Source: JBGTLA01 sp041744375 (GTDB taxonomy: Bacteria > Actinomycetota > Acidimicrobiia > Spongiisociales > ZC4RG35). Taken from it: a DNA stretch of 11,029 bases. This document shows positions 1 through 5,478 of the stretch, piece by piece. Numbering within the stretch: position 1 is the first letter of the stretch; each line of letters begins with the position of its first letter. The DNA lies in the NCBI GenBank assembly GCA_041744375.1, contig JBGTLA010000055.1:1-11029 (forward strand), read 5' to 3'. A program made the translations under genes and the position numbers. Under the pieces are notes generated by a model, which was not told where the DNA came from, did not search any database, and saw only the letters and a program-made list of their open reading frames with translations.

Positions 1-104
1 TGGAGTTGATCAACCCGATCGCCATGGATGAGGGGTTGCGTTTCGCTATCCGTGAGGGTGGCCGCACCGTGGGGGCGGGACGGGTCATCAAAATCGTCAA
101 ATAG
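1..104 (+). CDS. tuf: Elongation factor Tu, C-terminal end (partial)
   Basis: This is the last 33 complete codons and the TAG stop of a gene that begins before the window; codons run from base 3. The residues ELINPIAMDEGLRFAIREGG followed by RTVGAGRVIKIVK match the strongly conserved C-terminal end of EF-Tu domain 3, including the near-universal FAIREGGRTVGAG motif. EF-Tu is the GTPase that carries aminoacyl-tRNA to the ribosome A site. A tuf copy directly upstream of rpmG, tRNA-Trp, secE and nusG resembles the tufB neighbourhood of E. coli and Thermus, rather than the str operon site usual in actinobacteria. I cannot see from this window whether it is the only tuf copy. Confidence 0.95.
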   Translation, partial: ELINPIAMDEGLRFAIREGGRTVGAGRVIKIVK

Positions 105-139
105 ACGGAAGACGGAAGACGGAAGACGGAAGACGGAAG
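105..139 (+). repeat. Five tandem 7-bp repeats (ACGGAAG)
   Basis: Five exact head-to-tail copies of ACGGAAG begin one base after the tuf stop codon. The array lies beside, not inside, the palindromic repeat at 143-211. It is too short and too tight to be CRISPR. It may be a slippage-grown part of a larger intergenic repeat, and its copy number may vary between strains (inference). Confidence 0.9.
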
Positions 140-142
140 ACA

Positions 143-211
143 GTTCGCCGTTTGCCGTTTGCCGTTCACCGTTAACAGTAAACGGCAAACTGACAACTGA
201 CAACGGCGAAC
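143..211. repeat. Nested palindromic repeat between tuf and rpmG
   Basis: Two perfect 10-bp inverted repeats are nested. GTTCGCCGTT (143-152) pairs with AACGGCGAAC (202-211), and GTTTGCCGTT (157-166) pairs with AACGGCAAAC (181-190). The left arm is three slightly varied copies of the unit TTYGCCGT. Folded as RNA this would be a long interrupted hairpin just after tuf, so it could end or stabilise the tuf transcript. No T-tract follows, so a simple intrinsic terminator is unlikely. A degenerate relative lies at 4047-4125, so I read it as a dispersed intergenic repeat. Confidence 0.75.
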
Positions 212-224
212 GAAGTGAGCAAAG

Positions 225-386
225 ATGCCATCGGACAAGAGACCGCCTCTCACACTGGCGTGCGAGGACTGCAAGCGGCGCAATTACGTGACGACGAAAA
301 ACAAGACCAATACCCGGGATCGGCTCGAGTTGTCGAAGTATTGCCGGTGGTGCCGCAAGCACACGGCCCACCGCGAAACCCGCTGA
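225..386 (+). CDS. rpmG: 50S ribosomal protein L33 (four-cysteine form)
   Basis: A 53-residue protein begins MPSDKRPPLTLACEDCKRRN and ends CRWCRKHTAHRETR. Family marks are the Cys pairs C13/C16 and C40/C43 (CxxC...CxxC, the zinc-binding form of L33), the RNYVTTKNK segment and the terminal HTAHRETR. L33 is a small protein of the large ribosomal subunit near the E site. The ATG at 225 is the only suitable start in this frame; a GTG at 215 is in another frame. The ribosome binding site is weak. The position upstream of a MaoC-type dehydratase and tRNA-Trp matches the actinobacterial rpmG-had-tRNA-Trp-secE order. The four-Cys form normally needs zinc, and many bacteria keep a zinc-free paralogue elsewhere, which cannot be judged here. 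Confidence 0.93.
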   Translation: MPSDKRPPLTLACEDCKRRNYVTTKNKTNTRDRLELSKYCRWCRKHTAHRETR

Positions 387-389
387 CCA

Positions 390-487
390 GGACGTTGAAC
401 AACAGCGGAAGCCCGACCAGCAACTCGGCAAAGACCCTGGTAGGAGGACTGGCGTCGATGGCTGGAACGAATTGTTCAACACTGTCC
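390..487 (+). repeat. Inverted-repeat (MITE-like) element, copy 1
   Basis: The 87-bp core (394-480) is bounded by perfect 9-bp inverted ends GTTGAACAA and TTGTTCAAC. On the right the end extends to a 16-bp form, TTGTTCAACACTGTCC (472-487). The left outer end GGAC (390-393) lacks three bases of that form. By hand alignment the core matches the minus-strand copy at 2333-2419 at about 76 of 87 positions and the one at 7344-7430 at about 72 of 87, all without gaps. It fills most of the rpmG-dehydratase gap. The frame is open through it, but the differences between copies are not concentrated at third codon positions, so I do not call a gene. Confidence 0.8.
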
Positions 488-542
488 CAGCCGTCGGTAT
501 TGTCGACCGGGTCCGCAAAGCACGGTCGTGTAGCGTTACCGG

Positions 543-1352
543 ATGAGTATCGCGATGTTGGAGGGACGCACCTACGGTGATCGGCCGTACCGGCTGTGTG
601 CCGAAAAGGTGCGCGAGTTCGTCGTGGCCACCGGAGACGACGCCGGCCGATGGACCGGGCAAGCGCCTCCCGGATTCGCCGCCTGTCTTCTTTTCGTGGT
701 AGCGCCCGATCTACTGGCTGATCCCCTGGTCGAAGGTGCCGTCATCCACGGCGATCAGACCTTTCGCTGGCATCGGGCGCTCTCGATGGAATCAGATGTG
801 TCTGTCAATGGAACCGTGACTCGCGTGCGTCGGCGGGGCGATGTCGCCTTTGTCGGTTTCTCTCTCGAGGTGGCCGATGACTCTGGGCCGATGGTCGAGG
901 GCAAGTCGACTTTTCTGGTAGGCGACGCGACCGTGACAACCCCGCCCGACGAACTCGACGAGCCCGGTCCCTTCGAACGAAGTGCCACGTTGCCACCCGG
1001 AGGCAGGCTGCCTTCTCCGCGCTCTGCCTCTAGGCTTGACCTCATCCGTTACTCAGCCGCCACCCGGGACTGGAACCCGATCCATTGGGATCATGCGATG
1101 GCGGTGCAAGCCGGGTTGGGCGGAGTTGTAGTGCATGGCCTCTTGCAGTCGGCGTGGCTGACTCAGGTCGCCGCTGCCAGCCGACCCGATACCGGCCACC
1201 CGATCCAAACGGCCCGCTTTCGATACCGGTCTCCGCTCCGGCCGGCCGCCGCTGCCGTGGTAGACGGTCGCTTCGACGACGGTATCGCAGAGCTGGAGTT
1301 GGTAGCCGGTGACCAGGTGACCGTGAGCGGCCGATTCGAGATGGCGCCGTGA
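543..1352 (+). CDS. Fused MaoC-like (3R)-hydroxyacyl dehydratase (HadA-HadB type)
   Basis: This 269-residue protein has two hotdog halves. Residues 6-130 (LEGRTYGDRPYRLCAEKVREF, then VIHGDQTF) resemble the substrate-binding HadA-like half (MaoC_dehydrat_N). Residues 160-265 form the catalytic HadB/MaoC half, with hydratase motif RDWNPIHWDHAMA, catalytic Asp176 and His181 (D-x4-H), and GVVVHG after it. The family dehydrates (3R)-hydroxyacyl-ACP or hydrates enoyl-CoA. In mycobacteria separate hadA, hadB and hadC occupy this place between rpmG and tRNA-Trp and serve FAS-II; here one gene covers HadA plus HadB and no HadC is seen. Whether it serves fatty-acid synthesis or another acyl-CoA pathway is unknown. 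ATG 543 has no clear ribosome binding site, and ATG 555 (MLEGR) is an alternative start. Its stop overlaps the sigma gene start by 4 nt. Confidence 0.85.
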   Translation: MSIAMLEGRTYGDRPYRLCAEKVREFVVATGDDAGRWTGQAPPGFAACLLFVVAPDLLADPLVEGAVIHGDQTFRWHRALSMESDVSVNGTVTRVRRRGDVAFVGFSLEVADDSGPMVEGKSTFLVGDATVTTPPDELDEPGPFERSATLPPGGRLPSPRSASRLDLIRYSAATRDWNPIHWDHAMAVQAGLGGVVVHGLLQSAWLTQVAAASRPDTGHPIQTARFRYRSPLRPAAAAVVDGRFDDGIAELELVAGDQVTVSGRFEMAP

Positions 1353-1867
1353 TCGACCACTCGCTAGGCCGCCGGTTCGCCGACCTGGTGAGCGAGCACC
1401 GCAGCCATGTGTACGGAGTCGCGTTGGGGGTGGTCTCCGACCCGACCCTCGCCGACGATGTCGTTCAGGAAACGTTCATCCGGGCCTGGCGGGGCTTATC
1501 GCGATTCCGAGGGGACTCGTCGATTGGGACATGGCTGCACCGTATTGCCGTCAACACCGCTCTCACAGCGCGGCGCCGGGCAGCCAGGGTGTCGGGTCCG
1601 ACGCTCGACTCCATCGACCAGATTGCCGCCGTACCCACCCCCCAGCACGACCCGGATTTGTGCGGCGAGGTACTCGATCTCCGCCTAGACCTCGAGGCGG
1701 CTCTCGCGGCCCTTCCGCCTGGTCAGCGAGCGGTCGTGGTTCTCAAGGATGTCGAGGGCTGGAGCCACGCCGAGATCGCCGACTACCTGGAAATCACCGA
1801 GTCGGCGGCCAAGGTACGCCTCCACCGTGCCCATCGTCGCTTGGCGCGCCTCCTGGAGGCTTCATGA
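1349..1867 (+). CDS. ECF-type RNA polymerase sigma factor
   Basis: A 172-residue group 4 sigma factor. Region 2 covers residues 8-76, with the core-binding and -10 recognition stretch DPTLADDVVQETFIRAWRGL followed by FRGDSSIGTWLHRIAVNTAL. A linker precedes region 4 (residues 112-170), with the helix-turn-helix GWSHAEIADYLEITESAAKV RLHRA. It would direct RNA polymerase to a small alternative promoter set. The start is GTG 1349 in a GTGA overlap with the dehydratase stop. The stop overlaps the next ATG (ATGA) at the zinc-motif anti-sigma gene, the usual arrangement for a sigma and its inhibitor. A sigma gene is not part of the usual rpmG-had-tRNA-Trp-secE block, so this pair looks inserted. What it responds to is not visible. 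Confidence 0.93.
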   Translation: MIDHSLGRRFADLVSEHRSHVYGVALGVVSDPTLADDVVQETFIRAWRGLSRFRGDSSIGTWLHRIAVNTALTARRRAARVSGPTLDSIDQIAAVPTPQHDPDLCGEVLDLRLDLEAALAALPPGQRAVVVLKDVEGWSHAEIADYLEITESAAKVRLHRAHRRLARLLEAS

Positions 1868-2145
1868 CTCAGCTTTGGTGCCGCCTGGTGAGGACGACGC
1901 TGGCAGCCCGGGTTCTCGACACGGGATCCGTGCCGGGAACCCTTGCCGGTCACGTCAACGGCTGCTTGCGCTGTCAAGCGGTGGTGGCACAAGCGCGGCG
2001 GCTGCGACGAACTCTGGCTTTCATGCCTCCGGCCGTGGGTGTCGAGCCGGTTCCGAGCCCTTCGAGGGGGTGGATCGCAGCCGGCATGGCGTCGGCTGCA
2101 GCAGTGGCGTTCGTGGCCGCCCGTTTACGCGCCCAGAGGACGTGA
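1864..2145 (+). CDS. Small membrane-anchored zinc-motif anti-sigma factor
   Basis: This 93-residue protein begins with an ATG overlapping the sigma stop codon by 4 nt. Residues 25-40 hold a His-x3-Cys-x2-Cys motif (H30, C34, C37 in GHVNGCLRC), the signature of the ZAS anti-sigma fold; a further Cys lies at position 6. A basic helix (RLRR) and a Pro-rich linker follow. One hydrophobic segment at about residues 69-87 (WIAAGMASAAAVAFVAA) is probably a membrane anchor. Only about six basic residues remain after it, so there is no extracytoplasmic sensor domain. The likely role is to hold the partner sigma at the membrane; release may be by redox change at the zinc site or by proteolysis (inference). 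The function assignment rests on motif and gene position together. Confidence 0.8.
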   Translation: MTQLWCRLVRTTLAARVLDTGSVPGTLAGHVNGCLRCQAVVAQARRLRRTLAFMPPAVGVEPVPSPSRGWIAAGMASAAAVAFVAARLRAQRT

Positions 2146-2163
2146 TGACAACGGCCGTCTGAG

Positions 2164-2192
2164 TTTCTTCTGAGGACGGATGGCCGTATACT
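2164..2192 (+). promoter_or_regulatory. Probable promoter of tRNA-Trp
   Basis: A near-consensus -10 box TATACT (2187-2192) sits 22 bp before the mature tRNA. A weak -35 box TTTCTT (2164-2169) lies 17 bp upstream of it. An imperfect inverted repeat (ACGGCC around 2153 with GGCCGT at 2182-2187) overlaps the site. The -10 assignment is fairly good; the -35 assignment is weak. Confidence 0.5.
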
Positions 2193-2214
2193 CAAGTCTC
2201 CCGCCGAACCCCTT

Positions 2215-2289
2215 AGGGGTGTAGCTCTAATTGGTTAGAGCGCCGGTCTCCAAAACCGGAGGTTGGGGGTTCGAGTCCCTCCACCCCTG
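2215..2289 (+). tRNA. trnW: tRNA-Trp (anticodon CCA)
   Basis: A full cloverleaf can be drawn. The acceptor stem AGGGGTG (2215-2221) pairs with CACCCCT (2282-2288). The D stem is GCTC/GAGC. The anticodon stem CCGGT/ACCGG encloses loop CTCCAAA, with anticodon CCA at 2250-2252. The T arm is GGGGG-TTCGAGT-CCCTC. G2289 is the discriminator base and the 3' CCA is not encoded. It reads UGG. Its place just before secE is conserved in many actinobacteria. Confidence 0.97.
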
Positions 2290-2292
2290 CTA

Positions 2293-2476
2293 GGAGTGTG
2301 TTGAACAAATACGAGCGCCCGAGGACAGTGTTGTTGAAAAATTCGTTGCAGCCATCGACGCCAGTCCTCCTACCAGGGACTTCGCCGAGCTATAGGTCGG
2401 GCTTCCATTGTTATTCAACACCGTCATAGCTACGGTTCGCGGTGTAGGCGACGAAGCGTTTCGGGTTTTGTTCAAC
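2293..2476. repeat. Outer inverted-repeat pair enclosing copy 2
   Basis: A perfect 10-bp inverted repeat, GTTGAACAAA (2300-2309) and TTTGTTCAAC (2467-2476), encloses 157 bp in the tRNA-Trp to secE gap. The left end extends outward as GGAGTGTGTTGAACAA (2293-2308), which matches the 16-bp end of the MITE-like element at 14 of 16 positions. The 87-bp copy 2 lies wholly inside. This looks like one element inserted into, or built from the ends of, a related element. Confidence 0.6.
2323..2426 (-). repeat. Inverted-repeat (MITE-like) element, copy 2
   Basis: On the minus strand the 87-bp core (2333-2419) aligns without gaps to the core at 394-480. It includes an identical run of about 30 bases covering plus-strand positions 2348-2379. 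The outer ends are GGACAGTG (2323-2330) on one side and a diverged TGACGGTG form on the other. Three extra bases (2330-2332) lie between outer end and core. It sits between tRNA-Trp and secE, in the opposite orientation to copy 1. Confidence 0.8.
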
Positions 2477-2516
2477 GGGCTCAGCGGCCTGACGAGCCTG
2501 ATCGAGGACATGTGAG

Positions 2517-2837
2517 ATGAACAGAGAGATGCGCCGCCTCATGGAACGTGAGGAGCGGCGACAGAAGAACCAAGAGAAGACGGGTGGCGGCCAGCGCAAG
2601 AGCGCGGCTGCGTCGACGCGAGTCCCTACAGCAGAACGCAAGTCGCTCTGGGAGCGCCTGGTGACGTTCATCCATGATGTCCGCCAGGAGCTGAGGCGTG
2701 TTTCGTGGCCGACCCAGGATCAGATGGTGGCCTTCACCACGGTCACTCTTATCACGACGATTGCTCTCACCCTGGTGGTGTTCGGTCTCGACATCGTCAT
2801 GAAAGAGGCGGTCATATTTGTGGTGCAGCGGAGTTAG
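2517..2837 (+). CDS. secE: Preprotein translocase subunit SecE
   Basis: A 106-residue single-span SecE, the small essential clamp of the SecYEG channel. A basic, hydrophilic N-terminal tail (about residues 1-45, rich in Arg, Lys, Glu and Gln) precedes the family signature FIHDVRQELRRVSWPTQDQM at residues 51-70. One transmembrane helix follows at about residues 72-96 (AFTTVTLITTIALTLVVFGLDIVM). ATG 2517 is preceded by GAGGA at 2504-2508 with 8-base spacing, so the start is well supported. The stop TAG abuts the nusG start, as expected for a secE-nusG operon. The length is usual for an actinobacterial SecE, longer than the minimal 60-residue form because of the basic tail. Confidence 0.95.
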   Translation: MNREMRRLMEREERRQKNQEKTGGGQRKSAAASTRVPTAERKSLWERLVTFIHDVRQELRRVSWPTQDQMVAFTTVTLITTIALTLVVFGLDIVMKEAVIFVVQRS

Positions 2838-3599
2838 ATGATGGCTGAGATTGCCGAGATGAGTGACGAGACCCTTGCCGCGGTCGACGAATCCCTGCCC
2901 GAGGGTGTGATCGACGACGAGGCCCCGGTTGACGAGGCCCCGGTCGACGAGGCCCCGGTCGACGAGGCCCCGGCATCGCCCGAGATTGCTGCCCCCGACG
3001 GCGATGCGTCCGCCGAAGAGGTAGCAGAGGTCGAGACGCCCCCGAAGCCTCTCAGCCCCTATGACCTCCCCGGCGACTGGTACGTCATCCACTCGTACTC
3101 CGGATATGAGAACAAGGTGAAGGCCAACCTCGAGACTCGTATTCGTTCCATGCACATGGAAGAACACATCTACGAGGTGCACATCCCGATGGAGGATGTG
3201 GTCGAGATCAAGAACGGCAAGAAGGTCACGGTCCCGCGCAAAGTGTTCCCGGGCTACATCCTGGTGCGGATGCGCTTGGACGACGACTCCTGGTACGCCG
3301 TTCGCAATACGCCCGGAGTGACCGGGTTCGTTGGCGGCAACCAGAAGCCGACGCCGCTCTCCCGTCGCGAAGTAGAACGCTTCTTGGGCGTGCAGGAAGA
3401 AGAAGAGAAGGCGAAGCCTCGCTTCAAGCCGGCCTGGGAGGTCGGCGAGCAGGTCCGGGTCGTCACGGGACCTTTCGCAGATTTCAACGGCGTCATCGAA
3501 GACATCAACATCGACCAACAGAAGGTGGTCGTGCTGGTCAACATCTTCGGGCGCGACACCCCCGTCGAGTTGGGCTTCGACGACATCCAGAAGAACTGA
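2838..3599 (+). CDS. nusG: Transcription termination/antitermination factor NusG
   Basis: A 253-residue NusG. The NGN domain that binds RNA polymerase starts near residue 80 (DWYVIHSYSGYENKVKANLE) and includes VPRKVFPGYILVRM. The C-terminal KOW domain covers about residues 203-253 (GEQVRVVTGPFADFNGVIED). NusG travels with RNA polymerase, affects pausing and Rho termination, and can couple to ribosomal protein S10. The first about 75 residues are an acidic, Pro/Ala-rich extension with four tandem DEAPV units; actinobacterial NusG often has such an extension. ATG 2838 follows the secE stop directly. GGAG at 2830-2833 is only 4 bases from it but 7 from ATG 2841, so translation may start one codon later. 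Confidence 0.96.
   Translation: MMAEIAEMSDETLAAVDESLPEGVIDDEAPVDEAPVDEAPVDEAPASPEIAAPDGDASAEEVAEVETPPKPLSPYDLPGDWYVIHSYSGYENKVKANLETRIRSMHMEEHIYEVHIPMEDVVEIKNGKKVTVPRKVFPGYILVRMRLDDDSWYAVRNTPGVTGFVGGNQKPTPLSRREVERFLGVQEEEEKAKPRFKPAWEVGEQVRVVTGPFADFNGVIEDINIDQQKVVVLVNIFGRDTPVELGFDDIQKN
2916..2975 (+). repeat. Four tandem 15-bp repeats inside nusG
   Basis: Four 15-bp units of the form GACGAGGCCCCGGTY encode DEAPV DEAPV DEAPV DEAPA in the disordered acidic tail of NusG. Units are identical apart from one T/C change and the last two bases of the final unit. Such near-perfect DNA identity suggests recent expansion by slippage, and copy number may differ between relatives. Confidence 0.95.
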
Positions 3600-3611
3600 G
3601 CAGGATCGGAC

Positions 3612-4040
3612 ATGGGACGCAGACGACTCGTAACCACACTCAAACTCCAGTTGCCGGCTGGCCAGGCCACCCCGGCACCTCCCGTCGGAACGGTACTTGG
3701 TCCTCACGGGGTCAACCTGATGGACTTCGTCAAGGCTTACAACGACGAGACAGGATCACAGCGAGGACAGATCATCCCTGTCGAGATTTCGATCTATGAG
3801 GACCGGTCGTTCACCTTCATCACCAAGACCCCCCCGGCCGCTGCCCTCCTGCGTCAGGCGGCCCGCGTCGACAAGGGTTCGTCGGAGCCGAACAAGGAGA
3901 AGGTGGGAACCGTGACTCGGGCCCAGGTCAAGGAGATCGCCGAGATCAAGATGCCGGATCTCAACGCCAACGATGTGGACGCCGCCATGAAGATCGTCGA
4001 GGGGACAGCTCGTTCCATGGGGATAACCGTCAGCGGCTGA
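3612..4040 (+). CDS. rplK: 50S ribosomal protein L11
   Basis: A 142-residue L11 of normal length. The N-terminal domain holds LKLQLPAGQATPAPPVGTVLGPHGVNLMDF, the proline-rich family signature that faces thiostrepton-type antibiotics and the GTPase centre of 23S rRNA. The RNA-binding C-terminal domain holds KTPPAAALLRQAA and DLNANDVDAAMKIVEGTARSMG. L11 with 23S rRNA forms the factor-binding site and is needed for RelA activation where RelA is present. The ATG at 3612 is 12 bases after the nusG stop, with AGGA at 3602-3605 as a modest ribosome binding site. The gene is presumably co-transcribed with nusG and with rplA. Confidence 0.97.
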   Translation: MGRRRLVTTLKLQLPAGQATPAPPVGTVLGPHGVNLMDFVKAYNDETGSQRGQIIPVEISIYEDRSFTFITKTPPAAALLRQAARVDKGSSEPNKEKVGTVTRAQVKEIAEIKMPDLNANDVDAAMKIVEGTARSMGITVSG

Positions 4041-4046
4041 GGCAAA

Positions 4047-4146
4047 CCTGTTTGCCGTTCTCGGTTTGCTGTTGGCCGTTCAGGCCAGCGAAGACAAGAC
4101 GGTCATCAGTCAACGGCGAACGGACAACGTCGGGCCCAAGCCCGAC
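4047..4146. repeat. Repeat-bearing rplK-rplA gap with stem-loop
   Basis: The 158-bp gap (4041-4198) is long for rplK-rplA, which are usually close. It carries GTTTGCCGTT and degenerate copies on the left (about 4050-4079) and AACGGCGAAC on the right, an imperfect inverted repeat (9 of 10) related to that between tuf and rpmG. After it comes a perfect 7-bp stem with a 4-base loop, GTCGGGC-CCAA-GCCCGAC (4129-4146). No T-tract follows. The stem-loop could be an mRNA processing, stability or L1-binding site; the sequence alone does not decide. Confidence 0.55.
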
Positions 4147-4198
4147 ACCAGAAGTGGGAGATGGGTTGGCCCGTCACTCGAACCACAAGGAGACACGA

Positions 4199-4915
4199 AT
4201 GCCACGACACGGCAAGCGGTACACCGATGCCGCCAAGGGATACGACAAACTCACCCCCTACCCCGCCCAGCAGGCGCTGGAACTGGTCAAGACCTTCGCC
4301 TCCGCCAAGTTCGACGAGACGGTGGACGCCGTCTTCAGGCTCGGCATCGATCCCCGCAAGGCCGACCAACTCGTTCGCGGGACGATCTCGCTCCCGCATG
4401 GAACGGGCAAGGACGTCCGGGTTGCGGTCTTTGCTCCGGCTGACAAACACGGTGAGGCGCAGGCGGCCGGCGCCGATGTGGTCGGCGGCCCCGAGTTGGT
4501 CGCCGAGTTGCAAGGTGGCCGGACACTCGATTTCGACGTTGCCATCGCCACCCCCGACATGATGGCCGAGGTGGGCAAGCTCGGACGCGTCCTCGGTCCC
4601 AGGGGTCTGATGCCCAACCCGAAGTCGGGAACGGTCACACCCGAGGTGGGTAAGGCGGTTGCGGAGTTCAAAGCCGGTCGGATCGAGTACCGCAATGACC
4701 GCCACGGCAATGTCCACGTACCCGTCGGTCGAGCTTCATTCGAAGCAGATCAGCTCCACGACAATCTGGCGGCCCTCGCCGCCGAGATCGTTCGGGTCAA
4801 GCCGGCCGGTTCGAAGGGTCGCTATGTCCGCCAGCTGGCGGTGTCCTCGACGATGGGACCAAGTGTCAAGGTCGACACCGGCCGGCTCGACGACCTGACG
4901 GCCCGCGCCGGCTGA
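4199..4915 (+). CDS. rplA: 50S ribosomal protein L1
   Basis: A 238-residue L1, typical length. It starts MPRHGKRYTDAAKGYDKLTP. Family marks are FDETVDAVFRLGIDPRKADQ, the signature GPRGLMPNPKSGTVT, and FKAGRIEYRNDRHGNVHVPVG. L1 binds 23S rRNA at the mobile L1 stalk that helps release deacylated tRNA from the E site, and in many bacteria it represses its own rplKA mRNA. The start at ATG 4199 is set by a strong ribosome binding site AAGGAG at 4187-4192, 6 bases away. An in-frame upstream extension to 4052 is open but reads through the intergenic repeat and matches no part of L1, so I exclude it. Confidence 0.97.
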   Translation: MPRHGKRYTDAAKGYDKLTPYPAQQALELVKTFASAKFDETVDAVFRLGIDPRKADQLVRGTISLPHGTGKDVRVAVFAPADKHGEAQAAGADVVGGPELVAELQGGRTLDFDVAIATPDMMAEVGKLGRVLGPRGLMPNPKSGTVTPEVGKAVAEFKAGRIEYRNDRHGNVHVPVGRASFEADQLHDNLAALAAEIVRVKPAGSKGRYVRQLAVSSTMGPSVKVDTGRLDDLTARAG

Positions 4916-5263
4916 GACTCTCCCCCCAGCCGACCCCGTCCGGCCGAGCCCCTCCCGTTGAGGGACGCTTTGCCCGGCGGGGAGAAAGAGAGGAGGGGGA
5001 TCCGAGGGGCGGAGCCATTGCAGCGAGACTTGTGCGCGTGCCAGGTCCACCAAGTGCGCACGCTCGGTCGGCGTCCGGGCCTCTAGAGGGTCGTCGTCGG
5101 TCCGGTGCGTCGATCTCGCTCAGGCTCTGCGCGGCAGCGGCACGGAGGCGGTCGGTGTTCCGTCCTGCTGACTCCTCGGAGCCCCCTGTTTTCAATCCTG
5201 CTCAAGTGTCATAGGTCCAGCGGCTCATGTCCAGGTAATAAATGGAAGACCACATGCTCGGTT
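4916..5263. other. Unassigned 348-bp gap upstream of the rplJ leader
   Basis: I see no gene here. The first part can fold: TCTCCCC (4919-4925) pairs with GGGGAGA (4979-4985), enclosing CCCTC/GAGGG (4950-4954 with 4960-4964). This may shape or end the rplA transcript, but there is no T-tract. A purine-rich tract covers about 4976-5010. The remaining bases to 5263 show short open frames on both strands without recognisable protein features. Confidence 0.4.
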
Positions 5264-5291
5264 TTGCCGCGTCCAGCTTCTTCCGTAGCAT
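5264..5291 (+). promoter_or_regulatory. Candidate promoter for the rplJ-rplL operon
   Basis: TTGCCG (5264-5269) and TAGCAT (5286-5291) with a 16-bp spacer resemble -35 and -10 boxes. A start near 5298 would place the whole L10 leader in the transcript, which supports the choice. The match to consensus is only moderate. Confidence 0.4.
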
Positions 5292-5317
5292 AAGTTTGCA
5301 ACTCCATACCTCGGCCC

Positions 5318-5459
5318 GAGACCGTTGGTGCGCAGGATCGCTGGTGACCCTGGCTTAAGCGGGAAGGTGCAGGCAGCGCAGTCAGCGTTGGCCTTAGCCG
5401 ACCCAGCCAACGCAGGTCCTCTCGTAGGAACCCTCGGTCGCGTATGCCGGGGGTTTTTT
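5318..5459 (+). ncRNA. Ribosomal protein L10 leader (cis-regulatory RNA)
   Basis: This leader lies directly upstream of rplJ and shows the expected arrangement. A long-range helix pairs GACC-GTTGG (5320-5328) with CCAAC-gca-GGTC (5407-5418) and encloses further stems with the stretch CTTAAGCGGGAAGGTGCAGG. These blocks look like the L10-leader family known from many bacteria, in which the L10-L12 complex binds its own mRNA and reduces expression. A strong terminator hairpin with six T residues follows at 5430-5459, so control is probably by attenuation. An upstream CCTCGGC (5309-5315) could pair with the 3' half of the terminator stem, giving a possible antiterminator (inference). Confidence 0.82.
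5430..5459 (+). terminator. Attenuator terminator in the L10 leader
   Basis: ACCCTCGG (5430-5437) pairs with CCGGGGGT (5447-5454), 8 bp including one G-T pair, with a 9-base loop and a T run at 5454-5459. It lies 20 bp before the rplJ start and downstream of its promoter, so it must act conditionally. Confidence 0.85.
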
Positions 5460-5478
5460 CGACAGACAGGAGAGATGC

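Noticed and set aside
105..139. Possible CRISPR-like array
   Set aside because: Units are 7 bp, head-to-tail, with no spacers and no cas genes nearby.
215..580. 121-codon frame over rpmG and the first repeat element
   Set aside because: It overlaps rpmG in another frame and runs through the repeat element into the dehydratase start. No protein family features.
2290..2511. Short minus-strand peptide read through the repeat element
   Set aside because: The shared frame in the three copies follows from their nucleotide homology. Copies differ at first and second codon positions as often as at the third, start contexts differ, and no ribosome binding site is seen.
2481..3707. 408-codon open frame on the minus strand
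   Set aside because: It lies antisense to secE, nusG and the start of rplK, all of which are clear family members. Its His/Asp/Val-rich product is the usual shadow of GC-rich coding on the other strand.
4052..4198. Upstream in-frame extension of rplA
   Set aside because: It would translate the intergenic repeat. ATG 4199 has a strong AAGGAG at the right spacing and matches the L1 N-terminus.
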